64,000 bases of DNA from an uncultured Oscillospiraceae bacterium (GCA_902465155.1 CABQLY010000005.1:72376-136375), one strand, 5' to 3'. Positions 52,888-62,448 are shown, numbered from the stretch's first letter. Program-made: numbers and translations. Notes: generated from the letters alone by a model not told the origin.

Positions 52888-53739
52888 TTGAAAAAAATTG
52901 TTGCTTTTGTTGTTGTGTTGGCTATTGGCCTTTTGGGCTTAACGGGTTGCGGGGCAAAGGGCTACCCGGTAAGCGTTGCGGGGGTTACCCTAAAGCGTGC
53001 GCCGGAGCAGGTAATTGCGCTAAGCGAAAGCGCCGCCTCGGCCGTTGCCGCACTGGGCTATAAAAGTACCTTGGTTGCGGTGCCCGAGGCCTGCCGCGAA
53101 AGCTTAGGCACCGAGCTAAAAGCCGCGGGGGAAACCATTGCCCCGAATATGACCGTTTTAAAAGACCTGCCGGCCGATTTAATTATTGCGGGCGAGGGCC
53201 TGAATTACGAGGCGGAGCAGGAGTTTAAAAGCAGCAAGCGGGAATATTTAAAGCTTGCCGCCCCGCAAAGCTACAGCGAGCTGTTAGGCTACTACGAAAA
53301 TATTGCAAAAATTTTTGCAGGGGAGGAAAACGGCCCGCAGGCCGCCCAAACCTACTTTACCCAGTTAGAGCAAAGCTTAGCAGAGCTTAAAACCAAAAAC
53401 AGCGCCAAAGACGCCGCCGTGCTGTTTTATTTGGAGGAGGGTTTTGCCGCCACCGGCGAGTCGCTGCCCGGCACGATTTTAGAAAAGGCCGGCTTTAAAA
53501 ACGCGGCGGCCGGGCTTACCGGCTACACCTTTACCAGCGAGCAGCTTTTGCAGGCTAAACCGCAGTACATTTTTTGCCCCAAGGGCATGGGCGAAAAGCT
53601 GCTGAAAAACGAGGCGTTAAAGGCCGTTCCCGCTATTGCTGAGGGCAAGGTTTACGAGGTTCGCACCAGCGAGGTGGTTTACGCCGGCGCAGCCCTGCTG
53701 GCGGTGCTGGGCGATATGGCCAATTACATTGGCGCGTAG
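52888..53739 (+). CDS. Orphan BtuF/FepB-type substrate-binding lipoprotein
   Basis: 283 residues. Lipoprotein signal ending LLGLTGCG (Cys about 19), then a class III periplasmic-binding fold: APEQVIALSESAASAVAALG at the N-lobe, DLPADLIIAGEG, PGTILEKAGFKNAA and KPQYIFCPKGMG. Members bind cobalamin, haem or siderophores for ABC importers. No permease or ATPase gene is near, so the partner must be elsewhere, or the protein acts alone. TTG 52888 is chosen over GTG 52879, since AAAGGG lies 8 nt upstream. Confidence 0.82.
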   Translation: MKKIVAFVVVLAIGLLGLTGCGAKGYPVSVAGVTLKRAPEQVIALSESAASAVAALGYKSTLVAVPEACRESLGTELKAAGETIAPNMTVLKDLPADLIIAGEGLNYEAEQEFKSSKREYLKLAAPQSYSELLGYYENIAKIFAGEENGPQAAQTYFTQLEQSLAELKTKNSAKDAAVLFYLEEGFAATGESLPGTILEKAGFKNAAAGLTGYTFTSEQLLQAKPQYIFCPKGMGEKLLKNEALKAVPAIAEGKVYEVRTSEVVYAGAALLAVLGDMANYIGA

Positions 53740-53823
53740 CTTTTTGGGGTTTAAATTTTTTGCCTTTTGGCTTTAGCCTTGCCTTTGTTTACTTTGGGTT
53801 TTATTTTGCCCTTATTTTAAAAT

Positions 53824-53858
53824 AGGCCCCTGCTTTACCCTAAAAGGCAGGGCCTTTT
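53824..53858 (+). terminator. Terminator after the binding-protein gene
   Basis: AGGCCC-C-TGC pairs with GCAGGGCCT (one bulged C), then TTTT. Confidence 0.7.
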
Positions 53859-54014
53859 AACCAAAAGCTTGCGGTGCAAAAATTTGCTTTTTTAAAAACT
53901 TAAACCTAAAAAAAGCACAAAATTACAAGCAGCTTTTGCCCCTTTGGGTAGGTTTGGCTGCCAGCCTGCGGTAAACCTTTGTGTAACCCACAAGCTTAAA
54001 CTTAAAGCTTAGCC

Positions 54015-54170
54015 TAAATGCTTAAATTAAATGCTTAGCCTAAAAGTTCAGCTTAAAAACTCAGTCTAAAAACCCAGCTTAAAAACTCAGCCTAAAAACT
54101 CAGCCTAAAAACCCAGTCTAAAAATCCAGTCTAAAAACCCAGCCTAAAAACTTAGCTTAAAAACTCAGCC
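54015..54170. repeat. 13-bp minisatellite, 12 copies
   Basis: Twelve contiguous 13-bp units, consensus TAAAAACTCAGCC, with drift in the first three. It ends about 75 nt before the NAD(P)HX repair gene. The 53860-54014 part of the gap holds no gene. Confidence 0.93.
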
Positions 54171-54247
54171 TAAAGCAGGGCCGACTGTGGCTTTAAAAGC
54201 CGAATAAAAAGGCTATTTTACAAAAATATTAAAAAGGGGGAACAGCC

Positions 54248-55756
54248 ATGTTTTTGTTGAATGTTGCCCAAACCAGGGCTGCCGAGCAGGCCGCCGCAGC
54301 GGCCGGAATTAGCCCGCAGCGATTAATGGAAAACGCCGGTGCGGCCGCCGCCAAGGCGGTTGCCGGGTTTTACACCTTACCGGGCCTTAAGGCGGTTGTT
54401 GTGGCCGGTAACGGGAACAACGGCGGCGACGGCTTTGTGGTTGCCCGAAAATTAAAAGAGTACGGCGCGCAGGTGGCCGTGCTGCTGGTTATGGGAATGC
54501 CGGCCACCGAAAACAGCAACCTTATGCTTACCCGGTTAAGGCAGGCCAACATTTCGGTGCTTAATTTTTACGACGACCCTACCTACGCCGGGCAGCTGCT
54601 TTCGCAGGCCGATTTATTAATAGACGCCATTTTTGGCATTGGCTTTCACGGGGCGGCCGACCGTGATTTAGCGGCCATTATTGCGCTTATGAACCACTCA
54701 AAGGCCGAAATTATTGCGTTAGACCTGCCCAGCGGCGTTGTTTGCGACACCGGGGAGGTGCACGGCGCGGCGGTTCGGGCTGCCCGCACCGTTACCTTTA
54801 TTGGCACCAAGCCGTGCCACTTTGTTTTTCCGGCGGCCGATTATTGCGGGGCGCTTAGCTGCGTTTCAATTGGGGTAGATGAAGCGCTGATTCCCAAAAG
54901 CACCGCAACCGTTTTAAGCAAGCAGGCGGCCTGTGCGGCGCTTACCAAAATTCCGCGCGGGGCGCACAAGGGCACAAAGGGTACCGCCCTAATTTTTGCC
55001 GGCAGCTACAAAATGCCGGGCGCCGCCGGTTTTGCCGCTTTGGCGGCGCTGCGGGCCGGGGCCGGGCTGGTGCGGCTGGCGGTGCCAAAAGCCGCCTACC
55101 CGCTGGTGGCGCCGCTGGTGCCGGAGGCGGTTTTTGAGCCGTACAGCGAAACCGAGCCTTGGACGGCCGAGCGGCTGCAGCCGTTATTAAAGGGCGCCAA
55201 TGCCGTTTTAATTGGCCCGGGCTTAGGGATTTCTAACGCTACTGCCGGGCTGTTACGGCTTATTTTAAAGCTTGCAAAGGTGCCGGTTGTGGTAGACGCC
55301 GACGCCTTAACCGCCTTAGCCGACAATTTAAGCCTTTTAAACCAAGCTAACTGCCCGGTTATTTTAACGCCGCACCCCGGCGAGATGAGCCGACTGTTAA
55401 AAACGCCGGTGCCGGAGTTAGAGCAAAACCGGCTGCAAACAGTGGACAATTTTGCCAAAGAGCATGGGGTTATAACCCTGTTAAAGGGGGCATACACTGT
55501 AATAGCCGGCGGCGGACAGATTTATTTAAACACAACCGGCAACGCCGCCCTGGCAACCCCCGGCAGCGGGGATGTATTAGCCGGTATGATTACTGCTTTT
55601 GCGGCAAACGGTACCGAACCGTTAACGGCCGCTGCCGCCGCCGCCTGCCTGCACGGCGCGGCCGGAGATGAGGCGCTGAAAACCGGCGCTGTGCGCGGGC
55701 TGACGGTGCGGGATGTTCTTTTGGCGCTGTCACGCGTTTTTCATGAGTTACTTTAA
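54248..55756 (+). CDS. nnr: Bifunctional NAD(P)HX epimerase/ADP-dependent dehydratase
   Basis: 502 residues. Repairs hydrated NAD(P)H. N-terminal NnrE (YjeF_N) epimerase (about 1-205) with MENAGAAAAKAV, GNGNNGGDGFVVAR and DAIFGIGFHG; C-terminal NnrD (YjeF_C) dehydratase (about 220-500) with HKGTKGTALIFAGS, GPGLG, LTPHPGEMSRLL and GSGDVLAGMI. Both active regions look intact. SD AAGGGGG. Confidence 0.96.
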   Translation: MFLLNVAQTRAAEQAAAAAGISPQRLMENAGAAAAKAVAGFYTLPGLKAVVVAGNGNNGGDGFVVARKLKEYGAQVAVLLVMGMPATENSNLMLTRLRQANISVLNFYDDPTYAGQLLSQADLLIDAIFGIGFHGAADRDLAAIIALMNHSKAEIIALDLPSGVVCDTGEVHGAAVRAARTVTFIGTKPCHFVFPAADYCGALSCVSIGVDEALIPKSTATVLSKQAACAALTKIPRGAHKGTKGTALIFAGSYKMPGAAGFAALAALRAGAGLVRLAVPKAAYPLVAPLVPEAVFEPYSETEPWTAERLQPLLKGANAVLIGPGLGISNATAGLLRLILKLAKVPVVVDADALTALADNLSLLNQANCPVILTPHPGEMSRLLKTPVPELEQNRLQTVDNFAKEHGVITLLKGAYTVIAGGGQIYLNTTGNAALATPGSGDVLAGMITAFAANGTEPLTAAAAAACLHGAAGDEALKTGAVRGLTVRDVLLALSRVFHELL

Positions 55757-55829
55757 AATTTAAAAATAAAGGTTTTCAAACGGGTGCCCAGCAAACCAGC
55801 CTGGCGAATAATGGCGTTGTTTTTGTTTT

Positions 55830-55868
55830 AAAGCAGGCGTTTGTGCAAACTGCAGGCTTTTATTTTTT
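55830..55868 (+). terminator. Terminator after the NAD(P)HX repair gene
   Basis: Interrupted stem AAAGC-AG-GCGTTTG / CAAACTGC-AG-GCTTT followed by TTTATTTTTT. Confidence 0.65.
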
Positions 55869-55983
55869 AAGCGGCGCTGCCAAAAAATTCATTTTAAAAT
55901 ATCTTTTAAAAATCGGTGAATACTACTTTTAACTTATTTTTTAACTTTTAGTTCGGTGCTTTTAAGCGCCGGTAGGGGGAAGT

Positions 55984-56487
55984 ATGAAAAACTGTTTTAA
56001 GTGGCTTTTGCCGATTTTTTTAATTTTAACCCTTTGCACGGGGTGCGGGCAGGGGGCGGCCAAGGTTGCGGTGGCGCAGCCGGGCTACACCTGCAATTTT
56101 AAAACCGAGTATAACGGCTTGCTTTTAACCGGCACCGTTACGGTGCGCGGGGTCGACGCGCTAACGCTAACGGTGGCCGAGCCGCAAACCGTTGCCGGCA
56201 TTTGCTTTGAATATGAGCACGGCGCCGCTAAGCTGATTTTTAAAAACCGGGAGTTTTCCTCGGCAAACAACAAACAGCTTGGTGGTGTAGCCAGCGCGTT
56301 AGGCGGGGTGCTGGGGCAATTAAGCGGCGAGCGGGAGATAACGGCTGTAAATGGCGCTTTTGTACAGCAGGGCACCGCAAACGGTACGCCTTACCGCTTA
56401 ACCTTTAACGGGGAGGGCTTTGTGCAGCAGCTGGAAATACCCTCTATGGGGGTAAGCGTTAGCTTTACCGGCTGGAAGTATTTTTAA
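55984..56487 (+). CDS. Small lipoprotein, LolA-like appearance
   Basis: 167 residues. Lipoprotein signal with lipobox LCTGCG (Cys about 20). The mature part is beta-rich: NFKTEYNGLLLTGTVTVRGVD, shortened at YNGLLLTGTV, then VAGICFEYEHGAAKLIF and a final VSVSFTGWKYF. The pattern of short strands suggests a LolA/LolB-like or other single beta-domain lipoprotein, as in many Clostridia genomes, but I do not recognise a named family. SD GGGGGA. Monocistronic. Confidence 0.7.
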   Translation: MKNCFKWLLPIFLILTLCTGCGQGAAKVAVAQPGYTCNFKTEYNGLLLTGTVTVRGVDALTLTVAEPQTVAGICFEYEHGAAKLIFKNREFSSANNKQLGGVASALGGVLGQLSGEREITAVNGAFVQQGTANGTPYRLTFNGEGFVQQLEIPSMGVSVSFTGWKYF

Positions 56488-56581
56488 ACCGGCAAAAGCG
56501 GGGCTTGGCACGCCTTATTTGTACCCCTTATTTGCACGCCTTAAAATTTTTTAGTTTTATTGTGCCAAGGTTCGGTAAAAC

Positions 56582-56660
56582 AAAAAGCACTTAGCTTTTC
56601 ATAGGCACCCTTAAAGAATTTAGCTTTTGGGGGCCTATTATTTTACGCTAAGTGCTTTTT
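56582..56660. terminator. Large two-part hairpin between convergent genes
   Basis: Outer arms AAAAAGCACTTAGC/GCTAAGTGCTTTTT and inner ATAGGC-CCC/GGGG-GCCTAT, so it can terminate either strand. A further stem CGCGGC/GCCGCG with T run lies at 56713-56742 by the aminopeptidase stop. Confidence 0.88.
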
Positions 56661-56744
56661 ACGCGGCGCCTAAACGGCGCAGGAAAGCCAAAATTGCTTT
56701 GCTTTAAAATTACCCGCGGCACCCAAAAAGGGGCCGCGTTTTTG

Positions 56745-58151
56745 TTATTCGGTTAGGTCGGCAAAGGCCTTCATGGTAAGGTAGGTCATGTAAACATCTA
56801 ACTTTGCAACGGTTTCAAACGGGGCGTGCATAGAAAGCACCGGAACCCCTAAATCTACAACATCTACCCCTAAATTGGCAATATACTTTGCAACGGTGCC
56901 GCCGCCGCCAATATCAACGCGGCCCAGCTCACCGTGCTGCCAAATTATATTGTTTTGCTCCAGCATGGTGCGAATTTTGCCAACATACTCGGCCGAGGCG
57001 TCGGAGGTGCCGCCCTTGCCGCCCGAGCCGGTGTATTTGGTAATAACCGCGCCGTAATTTAAAAATGAGGCGTTGTTTAGCTCCATAACATCTTTAAAAG
57101 TGGGGTCGGTAGCGGCGTTAACATCGGCCGAAAGGCAGCAGCTGCGGCGAAACGCCAGGCTGGGCCGAACCCCCTGCGGGGCGCAAAGGTCATCCATTAA
57201 GCTGCGTAAAAAGTCGGAGTTCAGGCCGGTGTTGCCGTCGGAACCGGTTTCCTCCTTATCGGCCAAAATGCAAATGTAGGTGCGCTGCGGGGCCGAAATT
57301 TGCATGGCGGCCATTAATGCCGGGTAGGCGCACACGCGGTCGTCATGCCCGTAGGAGCCAATCATAGAGCGGTCAAAGCCTAAATCGGCCGCCTTAAAGG
57401 CCGGCACTGCCTCTAACTCGGCCGAGAGAAAATCGGCCTCGGTAATGCCGTACTTTTGGTTTAAAATGTTTAAAATGTTCAGCTTTACCAGGTTGCTTTC
57501 TTTATCGTCCTTAAACGGTACGCTGCCAACCAAAATGTTAAGCTCCTCGCCTTTAATCCCCTGCGAAAGCGGGCGTTTGCTCTGCTCGCTGGCCAAATGC
57601 GGCAGCAAATCGTTTACCACAAAAATTGGGTCGCCGTCGTCATCGCCAATGTTAATTTCTACCACGCTGCCGTCGGTTTTGGCTACCACGCCGTGCAGCG
57701 AAAGGGGAATGGCCGTCCACTGGTATTTGCGAATACCGCCGTAATAGTGGGTCTTAAACAGGGCCAATTCCAAATCCTCGTACAGCGGGTTGGGTTTTAG
57801 ATCCAGGCGGGGGGAGTCAATGTGGGCGGCGGTAATGTTGGCGCCGTTTAAAAGGCTTTGGCTGCCCGCAACAATAAACGCGGCCGATTTACCGTGGTTG
57901 TTTACAAAAACCTTTTCGCCGGGTTTTAGTTCCTCGCCCGGGGTATAAGCGCGAAAGCCGTGGCTTTTAGCAATTTCTACCGCCGCTTTTACGGCAAGAC
58001 GCTCGGTTCTGGCGCGGTTTAAAAAGGTTTTATAGCCCTCGCAAAAATCAAAGGCTGCTTTTACGGTTTCTTCACTGCTGCGCAGCAGGCCGTTTTTGCG
58101 GTTTAGGCAAAGCTTTTCTTTTAGCTCTGTAGCTTTCGAAAGTTCACTCAT
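56745..58151 (-). CDS. M18 family aminopeptidase
   Basis: 468 residues, within the M18 range. Zinc and catalytic residues are visible: AAHIDSPRLDLKP (about 111), LADKEETGSDGNTG (about 295, two Glu), MIGSYGHDDRVCAYPAL (about 265) and SMHAPFETVAK (about 438). It is cytosolic and trims N-terminal residues, often acidic or neutral. ATG 58151 has GGAG 8 nt upstream. Last gene of the DUF951-prfA-tsaC-coaE unit, 13 nt after the coaE stop. Confidence 0.93.
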   Translation of the reverse strand: MSELSKATELKEKLCLNRKNGLLRSSEETVKAAFDFCEGYKTFLNRARTERLAVKAAVEIAKSHGFRAYTPGEELKPGEKVFVNNHGKSAAFIVAGSQSLLNGANITAAHIDSPRLDLKPNPLYEDLELALFKTHYYGGIRKYQWTAIPLSLHGVVAKTDGSVVEINIGDDDGDPIFVVNDLLPHLASEQSKRPLSQGIKGEELNILVGSVPFKDDKESNLVKLNILNILNQKYGITEADFLSAELEAVPAFKAADLGFDRSMIGSYGHDDRVCAYPALMAAMQISAPQRTYICILADKEETGSDGNTGLNSDFLRSLMDDLCAPQGVRPSLAFRRSCCLSADVNAATDPTFKDVMELNNASFLNYGAVITKYTGSGGKGGTSDASAEYVGKIRTMLEQNNIIWQHGELGRVDIGGGGTVAKYIANLGVDVVDLGVPVLSMHAPFETVAKLDVYMTYLTMKAFADLTE

Positions 58152-58164
58152 TTTAAAAACTCCT

Positions 58165-58758
58165 TCAATCAATATTTTTTAAACGGGTTAAAAGGTCGGT
58201 TGCCGCGGCGGCAAATTCGGCCTTAGTGCCGTTGTTTACCAAAAGGTAGGGGGTGCGGGCTTTAAAATAATCGTTTGGCTTGGCGGCGCGCAGCCGGTCT
58301 TCCAGCTGCTGCGGGGTTAAGCGGTCGCGCTGCAGCAGACGCTCGCGGCGTTTTTCCTCGCTGGCCAGCACGGCAATTACGGCGCTGCACCGGCGGTCTA
58401 ATCCGCTTTCAAAAAGGGTGGGGGCGTCTAACAAAGCGCAGCTTGCCCCTTGCCGGGCGGCGGCTTGCAGGCGGTTTTCTAACAATGCAAGAATGGCGGG
58501 GAACATAATGCTGTTTAGCTTTTGCGTTTGCTCGGGGCCGGCAAAGGCCCGGCTGGCCAGCAGCTTGCGGTTTAGCACACCGCTGTTTAAAACATCCTGC
58601 CCAAAGGCGGCGGCCAGCTTTTTTAAAACTTCCGGGTCTAAGGCGGCCTTAGCGGCAAGGCGGTCGCAATCCAGCACGGTAAAGCCTAAATTTTTTGCCA
58701 GCTCGGCCAGCGTGCTTTTGCCGGTGCCGCTTTGGCCGGTTAGTCCAATAATCTTCAT
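58165..58758 (-). CDS. coaE: Dephospho-CoA kinase
   Basis: 197 residues. Last step of CoA synthesis. P-loop GLTGQSGTGKST (about 5-16), DCDRLAAKA (about 31) and LLDAPTLFESGLD (about 107) match. It overlaps tsaC by 4 nt (ATGA). Confidence 0.96.
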   Translation of the reverse strand: MKIIGLTGQSGTGKSTLAELAKNLGFTVLDCDRLAAKAALDPEVLKKLAAAFGQDVLNSGVLNRKLLASRAFAGPEQTQKLNSIMFPAILALLENRLQAAARQGASCALLDAPTLFESGLDRRCSAVIAVLASEEKRRERLLQRDRLTPQQLEDRLRAAKPNDYFKARTPYLLVNNGTKAEFAAAATDLLTRLKNID

Positions 58759-59795
58759 ACTTTTTCTCCGTAAACCGTTTTAAAGCCGGCCGCGCGAATT
58801 AACCGGTTGTAAACCGCTAAGCCCAACCCGTTTTTTTGCGGCGCGTGGGCCAAAACGCTTTGGCAGCCCCGGTCATCCAGCCGGCGCAGCTCGTAAAACA
58901 AGCGCTCGGCTTGGGCGGCGTAATCGGCCGCGGCGCCCAGCGTAAAAGCGGGCAAGGCAAGGCCGGTTAGGTCCTCGGTAAAGCACAGGGCGTGGTCAAA
59001 ATCGGTTTGGTGGCGGTTGGCGTAGGCGGTGAAAGCTTTAGTATCCCCCTCAAACAGGGTAATATTCGCTTTGGGGGCGTAGTGTTTATATTTCATGCCG
59101 GGGGAGGCCACCTTGGCGCCCTTTTCAGGCTCGTGCAGCACGGCACCGTCAATAACAAGGTCCGGCACTAGGGCTTTCAGCTGCTCGGCGGTTACGCCGC
59201 CCGGTCGCAGCAGGCGGGGCGGGTTTGTTGCAAAGGTAACAACGGTAGATTCTACCCCAACGGTGCAGCTGCCGGAGGCCAAAATGGCGTCTACCCGGCC
59301 GGAAAGGTCGCGAATAACATCCTGCGGGTTGGTGGGGCTGGGGGAGCCGGAAAGGTTGGCTGATGGGGCGGCAAGCGGCAGCCCGCAGGCCGTAATAACG
59401 GCGCGGGCAATGGGGTTGCTTGGCATACGAACGGCAACGGTTTGCAGCCCGCCCGAAACCGAGCTGGGAATTTTTTGGCTTTTGGGCAAAATGCAGGTAA
59501 AGGGGCCGGGCCAAAAGGCCTGCATACACTTTTCTGCCGCCGGGGGAACCGGGCCGGTAATAAGCTCTGGCAGCTGGCTAAAGGCGCTAATGTGCACAAT
59601 TAACGGATTATCGCTTGGGCGGCCCTTAGCGCGGTAAATGGCCCCGGCAGCCGTGGCCGAAAGGGCCGAGCCGGCCAGGCCGTAAACCGTTTCGGTGGGA
59701 ATAACCACCAAACCGCCGTTTTTTAAAATTTCGGCCGCTCGCAAAATAGGCGCCTTTTCGGCCGCACTGGTTATTTTTAAAATTTCTGTTTGCAT
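58755..59795 (-). CDS. tsaC: L-threonylcarbamoyladenylate synthase, Sua5 type
   Basis: 346 residues: an N-terminal YrdC domain (about 15-205; VIPTETVYGLAGSA, KGRPSDNPLIVH, PSANLSGSPSPT) and the C-terminal Sua5 domain (about 230-346). It makes the precursor of t6A37 in tRNA. The long form distinguishes it from short TsaC. Adjacent to prfA (1-nt gap), a common Firmicutes order. Confidence 0.95.
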   Translation of the reverse strand: MQTEILKITSAAEKAPILRAAEILKNGGLVVIPTETVYGLAGSALSATAAGAIYRAKGRPSDNPLIVHISAFSQLPELITGPVPPAAEKCMQAFWPGPFTCILPKSQKIPSSVSGGLQTVAVRMPSNPIARAVITACGLPLAAPSANLSGSPSPTNPQDVIRDLSGRVDAILASGSCTVGVESTVVTFATNPPRLLRPGGVTAEQLKALVPDLVIDGAVLHEPEKGAKVASPGMKYKHYAPKANITLFEGDTKAFTAYANRHQTDFDHALCFTEDLTGLALPAFTLGAAADYAAQAERLFYELRRLDDRGCQSVLAHAPQKNGLGLAVYNRLIRAAGFKTVYGEKV

Positions 59796-59796
59796 A

Positions 59797-60870
59797 TTAT
59801 TGTTCCTGCTTGCTTAGCATTTGGGCTTGGTAATAGGTAATTAAGGCGTCAATTACCTCGTCTAACCCGCCGTTTAAAATTTGCTCTAACTTGTAAAGGG
59901 TAAGGCCAATGCGGTGGTCGGTAACCCGGCTTTGCGGGTAATTGTAGGTGCGAATACGCTCGCTGCGGTCGCCCGTGCCAACCTGGGCCTTGCGGTCGCT
60001 GGCAATGGCGTCGGCCTGCTCGCGGCATTTGGCCTCGTACAGGCGGGAGTGCAGAATTTTCATTGCTTTATCCTTATTCTTATACTGGCTTCGCTCGTCC
60101 TGACATTCTACCACCACGCCGGTTGGCAGGTGGGTAATTCGAATTGCCGATTCGGTTTTGTTAATGTGCTGGCCGCCGGCACCGCTGGAGCGAAAGGTAT
60201 CAATTTTTAAATCGGTTGGGTTAATTTCAAACTCAACCTCCTCGGCTTGGGGCAAAACGGCAACCGTTACGGTAGAGGTGTGAATACGGCCCGAGGCTTC
60301 GGTTTCCGGCACCCGCTGCACCCGGTGCACGCCGCTTTCGTACTTTAAGCGGGAGTAAGCGCCCTCGCCCTCTATGATAAAGCTTACCTCTTTAATTCCG
60401 CCCAGCTCGGTGGCGTTTAAATTAACGGTTTCTACCTGCCAGCCCTTGGCCTCGGCGTACATGGTGTACATTCTAAAAAGATTATAGGCAAACAGCGCGG
60501 CCTCCTCGCCGCCGGCGCCGCCGCGAATTTCTACCACAACATTTCGCTCGTCGTTCGGGTCGTGCGGGAGCAGCAAAATTTTTAATTCCTTTTCGGTTTG
60601 CTCGGCCGTTTGGTGGGCCGCGGCCAGCTCCTCCTCTACCAGAGCTTTAAAATCCGGCTCTAACCCGCCGGCGTTCAGCAGTTCCTGCGATTCGGTTAGG
60701 GTGTTTTTGGCCGCTTGGTATTCTTTAAACTTTTCTACAATAGGGGTTAAATATTTGTACTCCTGCATCAGCTTTTTGTAGGCGTTATTGTCGGCGGTAA
60801 CGGCCGGGTCCATTAATTTTTGCGAAAGCTCGTCGTACCGCTTATTTACCTCGTTTAGTTTTTCAAGCAT
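59797..60870 (-). CDS. prfA: Peptide chain release factor 1
   Basis: 357 residues. Recognises UAA/UAG and triggers peptide release. GGQ motif in [14 protein letters not shown] (about 230) and the recognition region [16 protein letters not shown] (about 192) are present; class I RF1 rather than RF2. ATG 60870 with AAAGGA upstream; it overlaps the DUF951 gene by 8 nt. Confidence 0.97.
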   Translation of the reverse strand: MLEKLNEVNKRYDELSQKLMDPAVTADNNAYKKLMQEYKYLTPIVEKFKEYQAAKNTLTESQELLNAGGLEPDFKALVEEELAAAHQTAEQTEKELKILLLPHDPNDERNVVVEIRGGAGGEEAALFAYNLFRMYTMYAEAKGWQVETVNLNATELGGIKEVSFIIEGEGAYSRLKYESGVHRVQRVPETEASGRIHTSTVTVAVLPQAEEVEFEINPTDLKIDTFRSSGAGGQHINKTESAIRITHLPTGVVVECQDERSQYKNKDKAMKILHSRLYEAKCREQADAIASDRKAQVGTGDRSERIRTYNYPQSRVTDHRIGLTLYKLEQILNGGLDEVIDALITYYQAQMLSKQEQ

Positions 60871-61072
60871 TGGTTTGTTCCTTTCCCGAATTGTTGGCCG
60901 CCGCAACGCGTTTAATGCGTTTTTCTATTTTGCTGCGCGGGGCCATAACCTCCCGCCCGCAGCCGGCGCATTTAATTTTAAAATCCATGCCAACCCGCAG
61001 CACTAAAAATTCACTGCTGCCGCAAGGGTGCGGCTTTTTTAAAAAAATGCGGTCGCCTACGGCAATGTTCAT
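60863..61072 (-). CDS. DUF951 small protein (YyzM-like)
   Basis: 69 residues, typical of DUF951: [18 protein letters not shown], then [21 protein letters not shown], a zinc-ribbon-like C-x(n)-CxxC site, and a basic tail. Probably binds nucleic acid; function unknown. ATG 61072 has GGAG 9 nt upstream. First gene of the prfA unit. Confidence 0.92.
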   Translation of the reverse strand: MNIAVGDRIFLKKPHPCGSSEFLVLRVGMDFKIKCAGCGREVMAPRSKIEKRIKRVAAANNSGKEQTNA

Positions 61073-61185
61073 AAAAATGCACTCCTTTTTCAAAGCTTTA
61101 AAAAATGGGGCTGGGGGGCAAAGGCTTAAGAAAAATTTAAGCTAAAAATAATATTTTATTACGCTGAGCAAAGCAAAAAACGCCC

Positions 61186-61260
61186 AATAAATTTGCAAGA
61201 AATAAATTTGCAAGAAATAAATTTGCAAGAAACAAATTTGCAAGAAACAAATTTGCAGGG
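61186..61260. repeat. 15-bp tandem repeat, five copies
   Basis: Five contiguous 15-bp units, AATAAATTTGCAAGA (first three) then AACAAATTTGCAAGA types, between the SGNH gene stop and the DUF951 gene. Confidence 0.93.
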
Positions 61261-61316
61261 CTTTACAAATTTAAACCGGGCTAAAAAAGCTGAATAACGC
61301 GTGAAATAACGCTAAG

Positions 61317-62396
61317 CTAAGCCAAAAACGGCTTTAACACCCCGGCCAAACATTCGGCCATTTTAAAGTAGCCTAAATCGTTGGGGTGGTGCCAATCAAT
61401 CGCGCAAAGCTCACGGTTCCAGCCGTTAAAAAGGTTGCCGCCGTTAATAAAATAAATGTTGCGGTCGCCGCTGTTTAGCGCGTTTAAATAGGTGGTGGTA
61501 ATAATTTTTAGGCGCTCTTGGTCCTCCGCCCCGTGCGGAATGGGGCGGCTGAGCAAAATAATGGGCAGCTTTGGCTGCAGGCGGCGTACCGCTTTAAAAA
61601 ACGGCTCGTGCGTTTGGGCTAAATGCTTGGCTGTGGGGGCGTTGTGGTCGTAATCCAGCACAAAGGCCGAGGCCGGCAGGGTGCCAATGTGCTGCGCAAT
61701 TTCTAACTCGCCAAGGGCGTTGCCGGCAAAGCCTAAATTTAAAAAGTCGGTGTTTAGCAGCTGCGAGATCATAGCGGGGTAGGTGTTGCCGGGGCGGGAG
61801 GCGCAGCAGCCCATGGTAATAGAGGAGCCGTAAAAAACAACCGGCTTTTGGTAACGGTAGGGGTTGGCCGCCTTTAAGCTGCTGCCGGGCACAATGCCAA
61901 GCGTTAAACGGCGAACGGCCGATTCTACCGGCAAAAACAAAACAACGGTGCGCTCGGCTGCAGATTTAAGATCTACCGTGCGGCTAAAAGCGGCCGGCTT
62001 GCCGTTTATTTCGTTAAACAGCTCGTTAAAGCTGGGCTCAATTAAATCGGCAAACTTTAACGGGCCGCCGTTTTCGCTAACCATAATGTTTATTCCGGCC
62101 GAGCCGGCTAAAGTGTCGTGCGTGGTGCGGCCAAAGCCAACATAATCGGCCTGTACGGCCAGCAGGGGCGAATTGGTTTTAAAGCAAACCCTTACCCCCG
62201 AATTGCAGGTGTTAAGCCAGCTGAGCTTTGGCGTTACGGCAGCGCTTTGCGGCATACGGCGCGCAAAAACATCCTTTCCGTACTCAAAAGCGCCCAAAAC
62301 CGTAAAGGGCGGCTCGGCAGCGTTAAAAAACAAAAACTCGCGGTTGCTTTCGCCCTTTTCGGCCGAAAGATTTTGGTCAATGTGCTCCATTTGCAT
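61317..62396 (-). CDS. SGNH/GDSL hydrolase, apparently cytosolic
   Basis: 359 residues. An N-terminal beta domain (about 1-165) precedes the SGNH domain (about 170-359) with VFYGSSITMG (Ser), LGFAGNALGE (Gly/Asn), and the terminal DWHHPNDLGYFKMAE (Asp-x-x-His). Family members often deacylate sugars; no signal peptide, so an intracellular substrate. ATG 62396 has GGGGGA 6 nt upstream; the frame extends farther only as a shadow. Confidence 0.9.
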   Translation of the reverse strand: MQMEHIDQNLSAEKGESNREFLFFNAAEPPFTVLGAFEYGKDVFARRMPQSAAVTPKLSWLNTCNSGVRVCFKTNSPLLAVQADYVGFGRTTHDTLAGSAGINIMVSENGGPLKFADLIEPSFNELFNEINGKPAAFSRTVDLKSAAERTVVLFLPVESAVRRLTLGIVPGSSLKAANPYRYQKPVVFYGSSITMGCCASRPGNTYPAMISQLLNTDFLNLGFAGNALGELEIAQHIGTLPASAFVLDYDHNAPTAKHLAQTHEPFFKAVRRLQPKLPIILLSRPIPHGAEDQERLKIITTTYLNALNSGDRNIYFINGGNLFNGWNRELCAIDWHHPNDLGYFKMAECLAGVLKPFLA

Positions 62397-62418
62397 GGTT
62401 TTTCCCCCTACGAAAGCA

Positions 62419-62444
62419 CAGCCGCCCCTGCAAAGGGGCGGCTG
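62419..62444 (-). terminator. Hairpin after the CBS/CorC gene
   Basis: Perfect 10-bp stem CAGCCGCCCC/GGGGCGGCTG; short T tract only, so termination may be partial and the SGNH gene may receive read-through. Confidence 0.65.
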
Positions 62445-62448
62445 AAAA

